DNA of 64,000 bases, taken from assembly GCF_026210795.1 (NCBI RefSeq), contig NC_089456.1:932501-996500 (forward strand), in the 5' to 3' direction. Every line of letters starts with the position of its first letter. Position 1 is the stretch's first letter. The position numbers and the translations under genes are program-made. Positions 10,453 to 20,916 of the stretch are shown here, piece after piece. Source of the DNA: Rhizophagus irregularis (Eukaryota > Glomeromycota > Glomeromycetes > Glomerales > Glomeraceae). The notes beneath the pieces were generated by a model. It worked only from the letters and a program-made list of their open reading frames with translations, had not been told where the DNA came from and did no database searches.

Positions 10453-13400
10453 ATGACAGAAGTTTATAATACTGAACAAATCGGTCAAAATGATTATCAT
10501 TATGAAGAATACGTTGAACGATTAAGTGAAGGAGATTCTTCAATTTCATTTGACCCTAGTAAAACAACACCACAATATCATATTCAACAAGCTGAAACGG
10601 CCTTACAAAATATAAAATCTCTTGTAAAAGAATCGGGATGGAAAAAAATTTCACACCATAAAAGTGGAGTTTTGGTTCAAAGTAAATCTGGAAGTTCAAA
10701 TGATAAATTACCAATTTTTATGGGTGAACATATAATTGATGGTTTCACCCCTCAATCTATCTTTGCGGTTATTGGAATGAGAAAACTTTGGGATGAGTGG
10801 TAAATATTTTTAGATTATTATTAAATTATTAAAGAAACCAAAAAAAGCAAATAAGTTAATAACCAAAATTCGGGAGTTCATCTCTTCTGATTGGTTTCCA
10901 GAATCTAGGTCCAGATGTGCTAATCATGTTTACTAAATTAGGTATGAAGAAGGCAATCTCATTGAAAATTTAGATGAAACGACAAGCTTAACTTATATGG
11001 TTATGCAAGCGTTGGCTGGTTCCAAGTAACTAAACGCGTTATTTTTTTTTTTGCGGTGAAATAAAATCGCGTATATATATATTAATTTTTCTTTTTTTCT
11101 TTTTTTTAAAGACCTAGAGATTTGTCCTTAGTTGAAAAGATCGAATGCACTCAAAGTGGATCGATATATTTTGTATCTACCTCTGTTGAGACTCCAAAAG
11201 TACCTTGTGTTTCTAATAAAATCCGAGCTCATATTGTTCTTAATGGATGGGTTCTTGAGCCTCTCTCTTACGATCCACCACGAACAAAAGCTACTTATGT
11301 TCTTCAAATCAAAGTTAAAGGTTGGGTTCCGTCAATACTTTCTAAAACATATTTGGCGAAACGTCCCCTTGTCCTTTATACTATTGAACAATATTTACGT
11401 AAAAACGGACCTCCACAAATGGTAATAAGCAGCCCCACAGAATCTACTTTTAGCGACATCTCGGTAAATAAAACTAACACAATACAAAGGTTAGGATAAT
11501 TATGTATAAGTATATATACAAATTTGTATAAAATTTATTAATTAAATTTTGTTATAGTAATAATGCGAGTTTAAAATACCCAAGAAAGAAAATGTCAATT
11601 TCTTATTTAAACGGAAGAAATTCGTCAACCTCAACTTCTCCAACTTCTCCAACTTCTCCAGCTTCTCCAGCTTCTTCAATTTTTCCCACTTCTCCCACTT
11701 CTCCCATTGGTACTACTAGAGAAATTCAAAATGATTCAACGCCATCGCCCGCTTCTCTTACACAGCTACATTCTGCGACAATAAATTTATCTCGACCGAA
11801 AAGCCCCACAAAAATGACACAACATCGTCATACAGAATCTGTACAAAAAGCTTTTGAAATGTTCAAGTCACACCTTCCAATGGACGATTGGAATCTTTAT
11901 TCTGAAGATAAAGGTTTAAAAATTTACATGAAGGAATTTGTTGGTAAATCCACGCCCATCATGCGTGGAGATGGCGTCATTTCTGGTGGATTTACAACTT
12001 ATGACATTTTATCAGTTATTAAAAACTTAGATATGCGTAAATTATGTAAGTTTTTTTATATTTTGTATACATAACTTAGAATATCATTTATTAATTAATA
12101 TTTATTTTTATAACAGGGGACGATCGATATGATGAAGGTGCAATTTATGAAATGTTTAGTTTACATGAACGTTTAGCAAGAACATCAATGAAAGGAACAT
12201 TCCCAATTAGGCAAGTTAAGTTTTACAAGAAATTACCGTCATTTCATTAATTTATTTACACACATTAATTTTACAAAATAGTGGACGTGATATGTCAGTA
12301 TGTGAAATGTTAGATCATGAAGAGGATACGGGAATTCTTCAATTCGTTTCTACATCTGTTGTTGACCAATTAATTCCGGAAAGCAAAAAAATTGTTCGAG
12401 CAAATTTGGACTTTGCGGGATGGCGATTAAAACCACATTTTGATTCTGAAGGAAACACTACTTCGGTTGATACAACATACATCGTCGATGTCGATGTTAA
12501 ACTTGACACAATTCCATCATCTATTCGTAAGACTCTATCAGTTCAAATACCCATGATTGTTTCAAAATTAGATGAATTAATGCAAAAAATGGGATTTCCT
12601 CCATATATTGTTAACTCTACTACAAAGGTTATAAAAGAAGAATTTAATATTAAAAATCATCAATATGACTTGTCATTGATTGCTGAAGGGAGTGGAGTAA
12701 CAGAATTCAAAATATCAAGACTGATGTATCCAAACGGTCTTGACATATCCACCATACCGGAAAATTGTAAGGTTGAGCTGCTATCAGAAAGTTCAGAAAC
12801 TATTCGAGTAACTCTTCCTCAAAGAGTTGATTTAGATAATTTAATGATTACAATCAGTAAACATTCTACTAAGGATTTCCAAATAACTCACAATCATGAA
12901 AAAACAATTCCATTAGTTTCAAATTCTACAATCGATGTAAAACAGTTTAAAAATACTAAAGATGGCACGACATCTACTAATACCACGCTTGTTGAAAACG
13001 GAACTATCGATGGTCATTTAATAAAAATTTTATCTGGCCCACAAAAACACAAGTTGAACACAAGGAGCATAGTTACTCCTGAAATTTTTAAGCTATCAGA
13101 AGGTAAAAAAAAGATTAGTCTTTTAAAGCTAATCTGCGAGAAATCGATATGTCGATAATTTGGTGATAAATTACTTAACTGAAAGAATTATTTAAAAATG
13201 GTCTTCACCTGTCGTTAATGAAAATATATAAACAAGTAATTTAATATAATATCCCCTTCTTATCCGTAGAAATATAATAAGATATCAATCATACCTTACA
13301 GATTGAGAATGTATATATATATATATATATATTTTTTTTTTTCAAAAAAAAAAAAAAAATAATAATAATAATAATAATAAACTCAATTTTGTATGGTAAA

Positions 13401-13903
13401 TATTTAATATCTGTTATCTTTCCACACAACGAAATGATTGATGATCGATTTCTCGTGGATTAGTTAGCTCCTTATTTCGCATATTGCATAATAAATATAT
13501 ATATATATATTTTCTAGTATCGTTAAAGAGTGAACCACATCAAAGAATGTTAGATAGGCAAACTTTACTTGAAAATAAGGTAATTATTAATTTTATTCAA
13601 AATAATATCGATTGTAAAGTTATAATTTATTTTAACATAATTCTTCACATAAAATAGATCGCAGCGGTAACTCGATTATCACGCGAAGTTCAAAACGTTT
13701 CAGATCCGTCGGAAGTTGCACCAAAAACATCCGAAACACTCGAAACACTCAAAACCGAAGAAGGCCAACTAAATAATAGAGTTATTGAAAATACTCAAGA
13801 TTTAGTAGATATCACGGATTCGGTTCGTTTTAATTCACAACAAGTCGGAATAATTTTTGCTTCAATGTTGCTTGCATACTATGCAGGAAAGTTGAGTATT
13901 TAA
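10453..13903 (+). CDS. Double START-domain protein with C-terminal membrane anchor
   Basis: Eight exons (10453-10799, 10942-11025, 11112-11489, 11558-12045, 12117-12210, 12282-13102, 13518-13579, 13658-13903) encode 839 aa. Two START-like lipid-binding domains are visible, about residues 30-260 and 345-560. Each contains a W-D-E/D-R-Y-type segment, a VSTSV strand and a C-terminal helix with GPP/GFPP. They are joined by a Ser/Thr/Pro linker with repeated TSP. The last two exons add a coiled stretch and a terminal hydrophobic helix (QVGIIFASMLLAYYAGKL), suggesting tail anchoring at a contact site. The 12211-12281 intron is GC-AG. The 415-nt intron 13103-13517 has an open start, and its retention would end the protein at 13158. 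A lipid-transfer role is inferred from the fold. Confidence 0.85.
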
Positions 13904-15180
13904 TAAGGAATGATGAAATAGAGAAAAAGGTTAAATTTCGTGTTGATAATGTTAATGTTTTATTATTTTTATTTTTATTTTTTATTTTTGTAATTTATTG
14001 TACATTTAGAATTATTTTATACACTAATTTAATATACAAAATTTTTTGGAAAATAATCACGCGAGTGTGGTCACGTGTTGTGGCTTGTTTGAAATTTGCA
14101 GATTAAGCAAAAAAAACAAATTCCACTTAAATACTAACAAGTATAAGCTTACTTTTTTTTTCCGATAAAACGTTTTATTTCTGAGTTATTTTTTCTTGAA
14201 AAATCTTATATAAAATGTTGTTTAAAGGAAAAATATTTGTTGAAGATGCGCTCATGTGCAGTTAACTTTATACGATCACTAGAATCTCCAGATTTTATTA
14301 TAGTTTAAAATTTGAAACAATAGGTGATATGGTTTAAAGCCCAATGAAAATCGACTAAAATATGATACAAATGCCGCAATAAATATTATAAATTAATATT
14401 AGGCAGAATTTTATGACAATGACTAATAATTTGGTTGAAAAACTATTGCAAACAAATAATAATAGTTTCTAGGAATATTAATTAAAAAGTATATTATATT
14501 AATATGAAAAAAAATTTTATTTGCTCGCTAATACTAACAATTGAAACTAAGAAGCTGTTGGCTAATTAAAAAATAAACATTAACAGAACGTGAAAAGTTT
14601 TATTCCCAAAAAAAGGTATAAACCAATAAAATTAAGTTTTGAGGAAATTATCGGGGTAAAGAGAGAGAGAATAAATTTTTAAATGTATATGGTTTAAATC
14701 TCATTTTATTGTACTTTTAAATAAATCAAACTACTATTTGTAAATATAATCACCGGTTATTGAGTAAATTCACTTTAAATAATTTGCTCACCAATGTATT
14801 TTAAATCCAATTTAAATGTAGATAATGAGCGATTAATTACAATTTTAATTATTATATTGGTTACAGTACATTACGCCGAAAGCCATCCCAAGTGTCCCGT
14901 ATATTTTGAATTTCGCTGTAACATTTTTATAAAAATATTTGAAATATTATTTTTAGAGATCCTTTTTTTCCAGGATATTAGGATATTATCACTTTAACAT
15001 TCAGGTAATTGATATTAATTGTTGAGCAATAAATAAATAACTTTATTTTCCTGAAAACATTTAATCACGTAAAAAAAAGATCGATAAATTTAATAAAAAT
15101 CATCTAGCTAATTCAAAATTCTTCTAGAAAAGATTTCTTTATGTACTATTTAGTATAAAAATGATAAGGAATAAATAATT

Positions 15181-15310
15181 TTTCGGCTAAATGTCAATTC
15201 GGTAAATTGGTTTTGGCGAAATGGAATTCGATGAAATGGGATTTTGGCGAAACGTACTTTCGATAGAATGTCCATTCGGCGAAATGGCTTCGGCGTAATG
15301 TCCTGATATA
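15181..15310. repeat. Degenerate short tandem repeat (TTCGGCGAAATGG-like)
   Basis: About eight imperfect copies of a 12-16-bp unit resembling TTCGGCGAAATGG run in one direction (for example TTTTGGCGAAACG, ATTCGGCGAAATGG, CTTCGGCGTAATG). The local GC content is higher than the surroundings. No coding frame is maintained. Confidence 0.7.
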
Positions 15311-16608
15311 TCCATTACTACCTAGCGATAATATATAAGTATTGTATTGAGAATTGAGATCACTGAGATATGCGGACTGTGGAGAGTGTCAAAATCGTGT
15401 AGCACAAATTATTTTATGTTATATGGTTTTACCACCATTTGATGCGTTATGACTTACGATGAAGCGTCGTCCTTTAATGAACACGAGATGAAAATTATTT
15501 TAATTAAACCAAACTGAATTGAATTTATCTTTTTGTTTTAATTTTTGGATTCCACTGAATTCCAAAAAATTAACCTTAAAAGCCTTAAAATTATTTATTC
15601 CTAATAATAAAATCGGGTAAAACTTTGAATTATGTGAAATTTATTACATAATTTAAGATAAATTAAAATTTGAATGTTTGACTAGTAACTAAATTAACCA
15701 ATTATATTGAATCAAGTTAAACCTTTACCTCAACTTTATCATTTGTTTTAAGAAATTGAATTCAAAAATCTTGATAAAAATTAACAGAATAATTATAATT
15801 AGTAAGGATCAGTATATTACAATTAACTATCCTTTTTAATAAGAGGTGTACATTAAATACTAAAGAAATAATTGCAAATATCAAATAAAAAATACCCATA
15901 AGTGTTTCAATCTTATATTGATTCACATTGAACAATACTAACATTATTTTTATCATTATCATTATTAGATTGTTGTGTTCGTGCTTGACATTGTTGATTT
16001 ATAATTATTCTGATAAGGATAAGTGATATCCTTCCTGCTGAAAATATGATTACTGCCTTATAAAATGGAAATATTTCTTATCAACAATTTGTTTTTTATA
16101 ACCATAAGAAGAATTAAAAAATCAATTAAAAAGTCATCGAAATCTTAACTTGAGATACATCATCTTGAATACATACCAATTATGATAGAATTTAACCACA
16201 ATATAAAAAGTAGATAGTCATACTGTATGAAAACAAATTTTAAAGGCAGTCACAGTGATACGATTACACTATCTGCCGATGCATGTGATAATTTTGGCGC
16301 TGCTTTTATATTCTGCAGATCGGCGGATACCCAAATTTAGATAAATGATAAGAGAAGTCATAATTGAAGATATGGTATTTATTATATGGTATAAGTTTTA
16401 TGAAAAGTACCTGAAATTTATAGAAAAACAATCTTGAAAAAATTATTTCATTTCAGCCTCTCAGTTCAATAGAATTTCCAAAGTTTCAGCTTAACATATA
16501 TGTATACATCTAGGATAATATAGAAAGTCAAATTCCTATGCACATCTCTGCTTGTATTGAAACAACGTCTTTAGTAAATTCCAAAAATTAAATAGTTTTT
16601 GAATACCG

Positions 16609-16736
16609 AGGACTCCAAGCAAAGGTAAAATAACGTGTAGATCCTTCCTTTGTGGATAATGCCAGGCGGCATTATGTCTGGCCCTGGAGATGTAGTAAAT
16701 GAGTGTCGATCTCTTGTTACAATTGCCCGGGGTCCT
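16609..16736. mobile_element. MITE of the AGGACCCC family (128 bp)
   Basis: The left end AGGACTCCAAGC and the complement of the right end GCCCGGGGTCCT form short terminal inverted repeats. Flanks are GAATACCG and AATTACCG, an 8-bp duplication with six matches. It shares ends and target-site length with elements at 30834, 31785, 37755 and 39918. Confidence 0.65.
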
Positions 16737-17323
16737 AATTACCGTAACTAAATTTTAAGTGTAGATTCTTCAGAATTGCTTTTTTTTAAGGTGTAGATTT
16801 TCAAGTATTTGACGATTAGTCAATACCCACATATGATTTGATTTTGATTATCATTTATTATATTTTATATGATTTTAAAAAAAAGGAAATATGCAATAAC
16901 CCCTATTTGTGCTACTACAAAGGTTCCATGCAATGCTAAGCAAATTTGTTAATAAACAAAGAAAACTCTGAAAATTCCCGAATTTAACTCTGAAAATATT
17001 ACAAAGGACTGATGATAATTGGTTACAGCCTCATTTTTTTTTCGTATTACATTAAATTTTCAATTATAAGGTTACACGTAATTAATCATAATCATCAATT
17101 TTAAATAAAAAATAATTATATAATTTTGTATAACAAAACAAAAACCCCAGGAGGTGAACCCGAATGTATAAAGGTTTCTTATTTCTTTTTTTGTTTTCTG
17201 ATTTTTTTTTAAAAAAAATTGAACTGATAAATTGGTACAATACTATATAATCCTTTATTATCCCTTTCTTTTTATAAAAAGAAAAAAAATAAATAAATCA
17301 AATCAATATAATATTTATATATC

Positions 17324-18321
17324 ATGCATCAATCTACATCAACAGTATCTCCTTATGTTCCAATTAAATCATCATCAAATTCTTCAAAAAAACGAAATAC
17401 ACGTTCTGTAACATTATTACCTCCAACTATTATAAATACTATTAATAAAAAAACTCAAAAAAAGTTCATTTTAGAATTTTCAATTCATTTAGCTTCTAGT
17501 AGATTCGCTAGAGAACTTAAAAGCGTTTTTCCTCAAGTAGAATACATTGAAAGATGTCTCGTGGTACCTACATTTTTAAAATGTACACATGATTTGGTTG
17601 GTATCGGTGCTGCAATTGATAATGAAAAAGATGAAAAACTTGAAGATGTAAGTAAATCATTTTTTTAAGAAAAAAAATAAGTAAATAAAAGTGAATATTA
17701 AATGGTTTATTTATTTATTTATTTTTTTAATTACTGTAAGTTCGTTGGATGGGGAAAAGAGATTTGTCAAAAGTTGAGAGATCGTGGATATTGGGCTGAT
17801 TTAACTGATCCTTGTTCTGGATATCCGGTAAATATGAAATATAAATATGTATATAACCAACAAATAGTTTCGTTTAACATCACATGACACAAGAAATTAT
17901 GGGGAGATCATAATAAAATTTTAAACATACAAAAAATATGTGACTAATAAAGCTAATTGGCTAATAATATTTAATACAAAGTGTTTGTTTAAATCCAATT
18001 TTTTGGCAAAAATGAGGGGATTGATGTTAAACGAAACTATTTATTTATTGGAGCGGCCTAAAATATAATATATAGAATTATGTCTTACGTTTTAACTTAA
18101 TTCTTTAGATATTCTCTGAACGTGGACCATCAATTTACCCGGATGTTCAAGGTGCAGTTGAATTACTGAAATATGACCTTCATAATGCAGGATGTTGTCA
18201 CATTCTATTACATCCGAAATGGGGAAGTAAAGTTTATCCCGGAACTTTATTCACGACTGCTAGTGATTTAGAACTTAAACAAGTAATTTCTGAGACCATC
18301 GTTTCAGAATCTGAATCTTAA
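17324..18321 (+). CDS. MMADHC (cblD) cobalamin-trafficking protein homologue
   Basis: Exons 17324-17647, 17741-17827 and 18109-18321 encode 207 aa. After a Ser/Lys-rich N-terminus the protein follows human MMADHC. Visible segments are ELKSVFPQVE, GWGKEICQKLRDRGYWADL, DPCSGYP and DLHNAGCCHILLHPKWG, ending in PGTLFTTASDLELKQV. MMADHC hands cobalamin from MMACHC to cytosolic methionine synthase or mitochondrial methylmalonyl-CoA mutase. A homologue suggests B12 handling, which is rare in fungi but reported for early-diverging lineages. The protein is about 90 residues shorter than the human one, mainly at the N-terminus. A classical presequence is not obvious. Confidence 0.9.
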
Positions 18322-18641
18322 AAAAAAAAACTTTAATACATAGATTAGGACCCTTTTTTAAATTATTTATGTGGCGTAGTAAAAATTTGCAATACTAATA
18401 AAAAATAGATTTAAGTATAAACTGTATATATGTTTTAATACATATATTTCTTAAATTTATTAAAGGATCTAGAATTAATAAAAAGAATAATATAACATAG
18501 ACTTACACATACGAAAAAAAGAAGAAAAATATTCAACTACCCTTCTTTTTAAAATACTTTGTAATGCATAATTTTGTTCATTATACTTTACTCTAAAATG
18601 TCTAAATATGATATTAATAACATTAATAAATTCTATACTGC
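18322..18641. other. Convergent 3' intergenic region
   Basis: About 320 bp of AT-rich DNA lie between the stops of MMADHC and the DUF4097-like gene. They probably hold both polyadenylation regions (AATAAA-like words are frequent). Nothing else was seen. Confidence 0.6.
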
Positions 18642-20195
18642 TTATAATTTAATATCAACATCGCCATTATCAGTGATAATCTTTAGATCTCCACCATTAT
18701 TAATACTAGTTGCACCAACAACTTGATTTCCAAACCTGGTGTTATCTATTTGAATAGAACCATCATTTGTTCGAATGCTGTAATTTCCTGAGAATGAATT
18801 TCCATCCTGTTAAAAAAATAAAAAAAATAAATAAATATAAAATTAAGAGAAAAAAAAATTGACAATAATACACACACATATTTTTCACTTACAAATTTTA
18901 ATTCAACATCTCCATCGTCAGTGGTAATTGTGAATTTTGAAGTAAAAGGGGTTTGAGCATTTCCCAAAATTAAACTCAAATCACCGTCGTCAGTTAAAAT
19001 ATTAAGTTCATTTGAAATAGATGTTATTGAACCTACAATATCTCCATCGTCAGTTCGAATATTTAAGGTTTGCGCCCTAATGCCGTTTAACTTTACATCT
19101 CCATCAGATGTGATTAAATTGATGTCTTGTTGATATGGTATATCATTTCCCACCATTGTAATATCCTGGTTTTTGACTTGAATCGTATTTGGAGCTAAGG
19201 TTCCTCCAATTTGTTGTGGTAAGTATACATTAATTTGCGATTTCATGCAACGTGGTGGAATGTTGAATATACTAAATCCTATTTGAGAAATTTTCAATTC
19301 AAAAATTCCACCACCTATAGACGATGATTCAATTTTAGGAGTTATTCCGGTTGCTCCGGTATATACTTCAATATCAACAGTTTTACCGTCTCCATTAACA
19401 TTTTGTTGAAAAATTCTAATTTCACCACGCTAATTAAAAAAAAAATGTATGTTAGATTTTGGAATAAATTCATATTATTATAATTTTTTTTTTGTACATA
19501 CTCTAACTCGAGCCTCATCTGTATTAACTCGGAAAATTGTACTGGTACTGGTATCAAAACTAAATCTTTCCGGATTTGCTCCTAAACTTATGTTATTGCA
19601 TGCATTGTTATTTATTATTGAAAGAACCTAAAAAAAAAAATACAAATTAAAATATTAACATAAAATGCGTAGTATGCGCAGTAAGGAAAAAAAAAACCAT
19701 ATTTACTCCTAGAATAATGAATATAATCAAAACGATCATCCAGCCGCAATTGCAAGTCTTATTTCTTTTCGAATTTCCGGCACAGCAGCATGCAGCTCTA
19801 CGCCCTAAATAAAATAAATGATTTATATAATTAATATAATCATTTTTTAAAATAATAACATTCATAACAATTAGATAATTCATACCCCTTCTTTCACTAT
19901 GTACAATTGTAGAGTAGTTATTTTCACCAACTGGCATTTCCGATGCTTGAAATGGAGGGGGAGGATATGATGGATAGTCAAAACCTGCTTGAGTAGGTTG
20001 TGGTCTTTCTATCTCATTGTAAGCTGGTGGTGGAATAGCTGTCGCTGTGCCTTCTTCTAAGATTTTTGAAATATCGTTATTCTTTTCATTATTATTTTGA
20101 TTCTCATTATCATTGTTATTATTATTGCTGTTATTGTTATTCTCTTCCGTTAAATATGGTGAGAACGGATTATTCGGATTATTTGGATTCGACAT
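18642..20195 (-). CDS. DUF4097-like beta-helix type II membrane protein
   Basis: Five exons on the minus strand (20195-19886, 19804-19698, 19627-19502, 19429-18893, 18806-18642) encode 414 aa. A cytosolic N-terminus rich in Asn and Pro (IPPPAYNEI, a PPxY-type WW ligand; SYPPPPFQ) is followed by a Cys cluster (AACCCAGNSKRNKTCNCG), possibly palmitoylated. One membrane helix follows (WMIVLIIFIILGVNM). The exterior part consists of repeated strands with T-S/D-D-G-D turns (TSDGDVKLNG, TDDGDIVGS, TDDGDLSLI, TDDGDVELK, TDNGDVDIK), the pattern of DUF4097 putative adhesin repeats. A cell-surface or luminal role is inferred. No breaks were found. Confidence 0.85.
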
Positions 20196-20916
20196 TTTTT
20201 TTTTTTTTATTAATAAATAAATATATATTTTATTTATTTAAAAAAAATGTGAAATTTCGATTTTAAAGGGTTTAATTGTCTTTATATAGTTTTTTAAGAC
20301 AATCAATCACAAATTACAAATAAATTTAATTAGTATTTCCAAAATTGGCATAGACCGTATAAACGTAAACTCATAACGTGATTGTAAAAAAAAAAAGTTT
20401 TCTAGATAGAAATTATTTCATTTTGTAATAAAAAAAAATTATTTATAAATCTGCTATCACTATCAGGCTCCGAAATTTACTCCTTTTATTTTGATATGAC
20501 TATATATATATAGTTCACTGTGTAATGTGTATATTACATCGCATTACTGTACCACTGTACCCTAATACTACGTTTAATGGATTAAATGTTTTAACATGAC
20601 CGATTTTTAAGTGTAACAAACTTGCCAAGAGATTTCTGCGCCTCATCCAATAAAAAGTATTTTCAATAAATTCAAAAAGTTATACTAACTCAGTTTTGTG
20701 TTTGTGTGATCCAATTAGTATTGAAAGTGAATTAGAAAGGTTATTTTTATATTGTACTAATATCATTTTATTATTAGTTTCATTATACAATAAATATTTC
20801 AATGCATTTTATTACAGATGAAAAAAAAAAGGCATATAAAAATATACATGGATAAAAATGGCTAAGATGTTAAATAAAAATTCGATAAAGTTTTTTTTAA
20901 ATTCTATTATAGTTAA
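20196..20916. other. Intergenic, promoter side of DUF4097-like gene
   Basis: AT-rich DNA between the upstream side of one minus-strand gene and the 3' end of the next. No repeat or ORF can be supported. Confidence 0.5.

Larger units (their letters stand above)
13904..17323. other. Long intergenic region, mostly featureless AT-rich DNA
   Basis: No convincing gene was seen. A short ORF at 14794-14997 begins with a basic stretch, a hydrophobic core (LITILIIILVTVHY) and AES-HPKCP. This looks like a signal peptide and cleavage site and could be the first exon of a small secreted protein, but no second exon is evident. The degenerate repeat at 15181-15310 and the MITE at 16609-16736 are listed separately. 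The remainder shows no coding bias or structure that I can support. Confidence 0.5.

Noticed and set aside
11132-11425. Second frame overlapping the START-domain exon
   Set aside because: The other frame continues the START domain through validated splice junctions.
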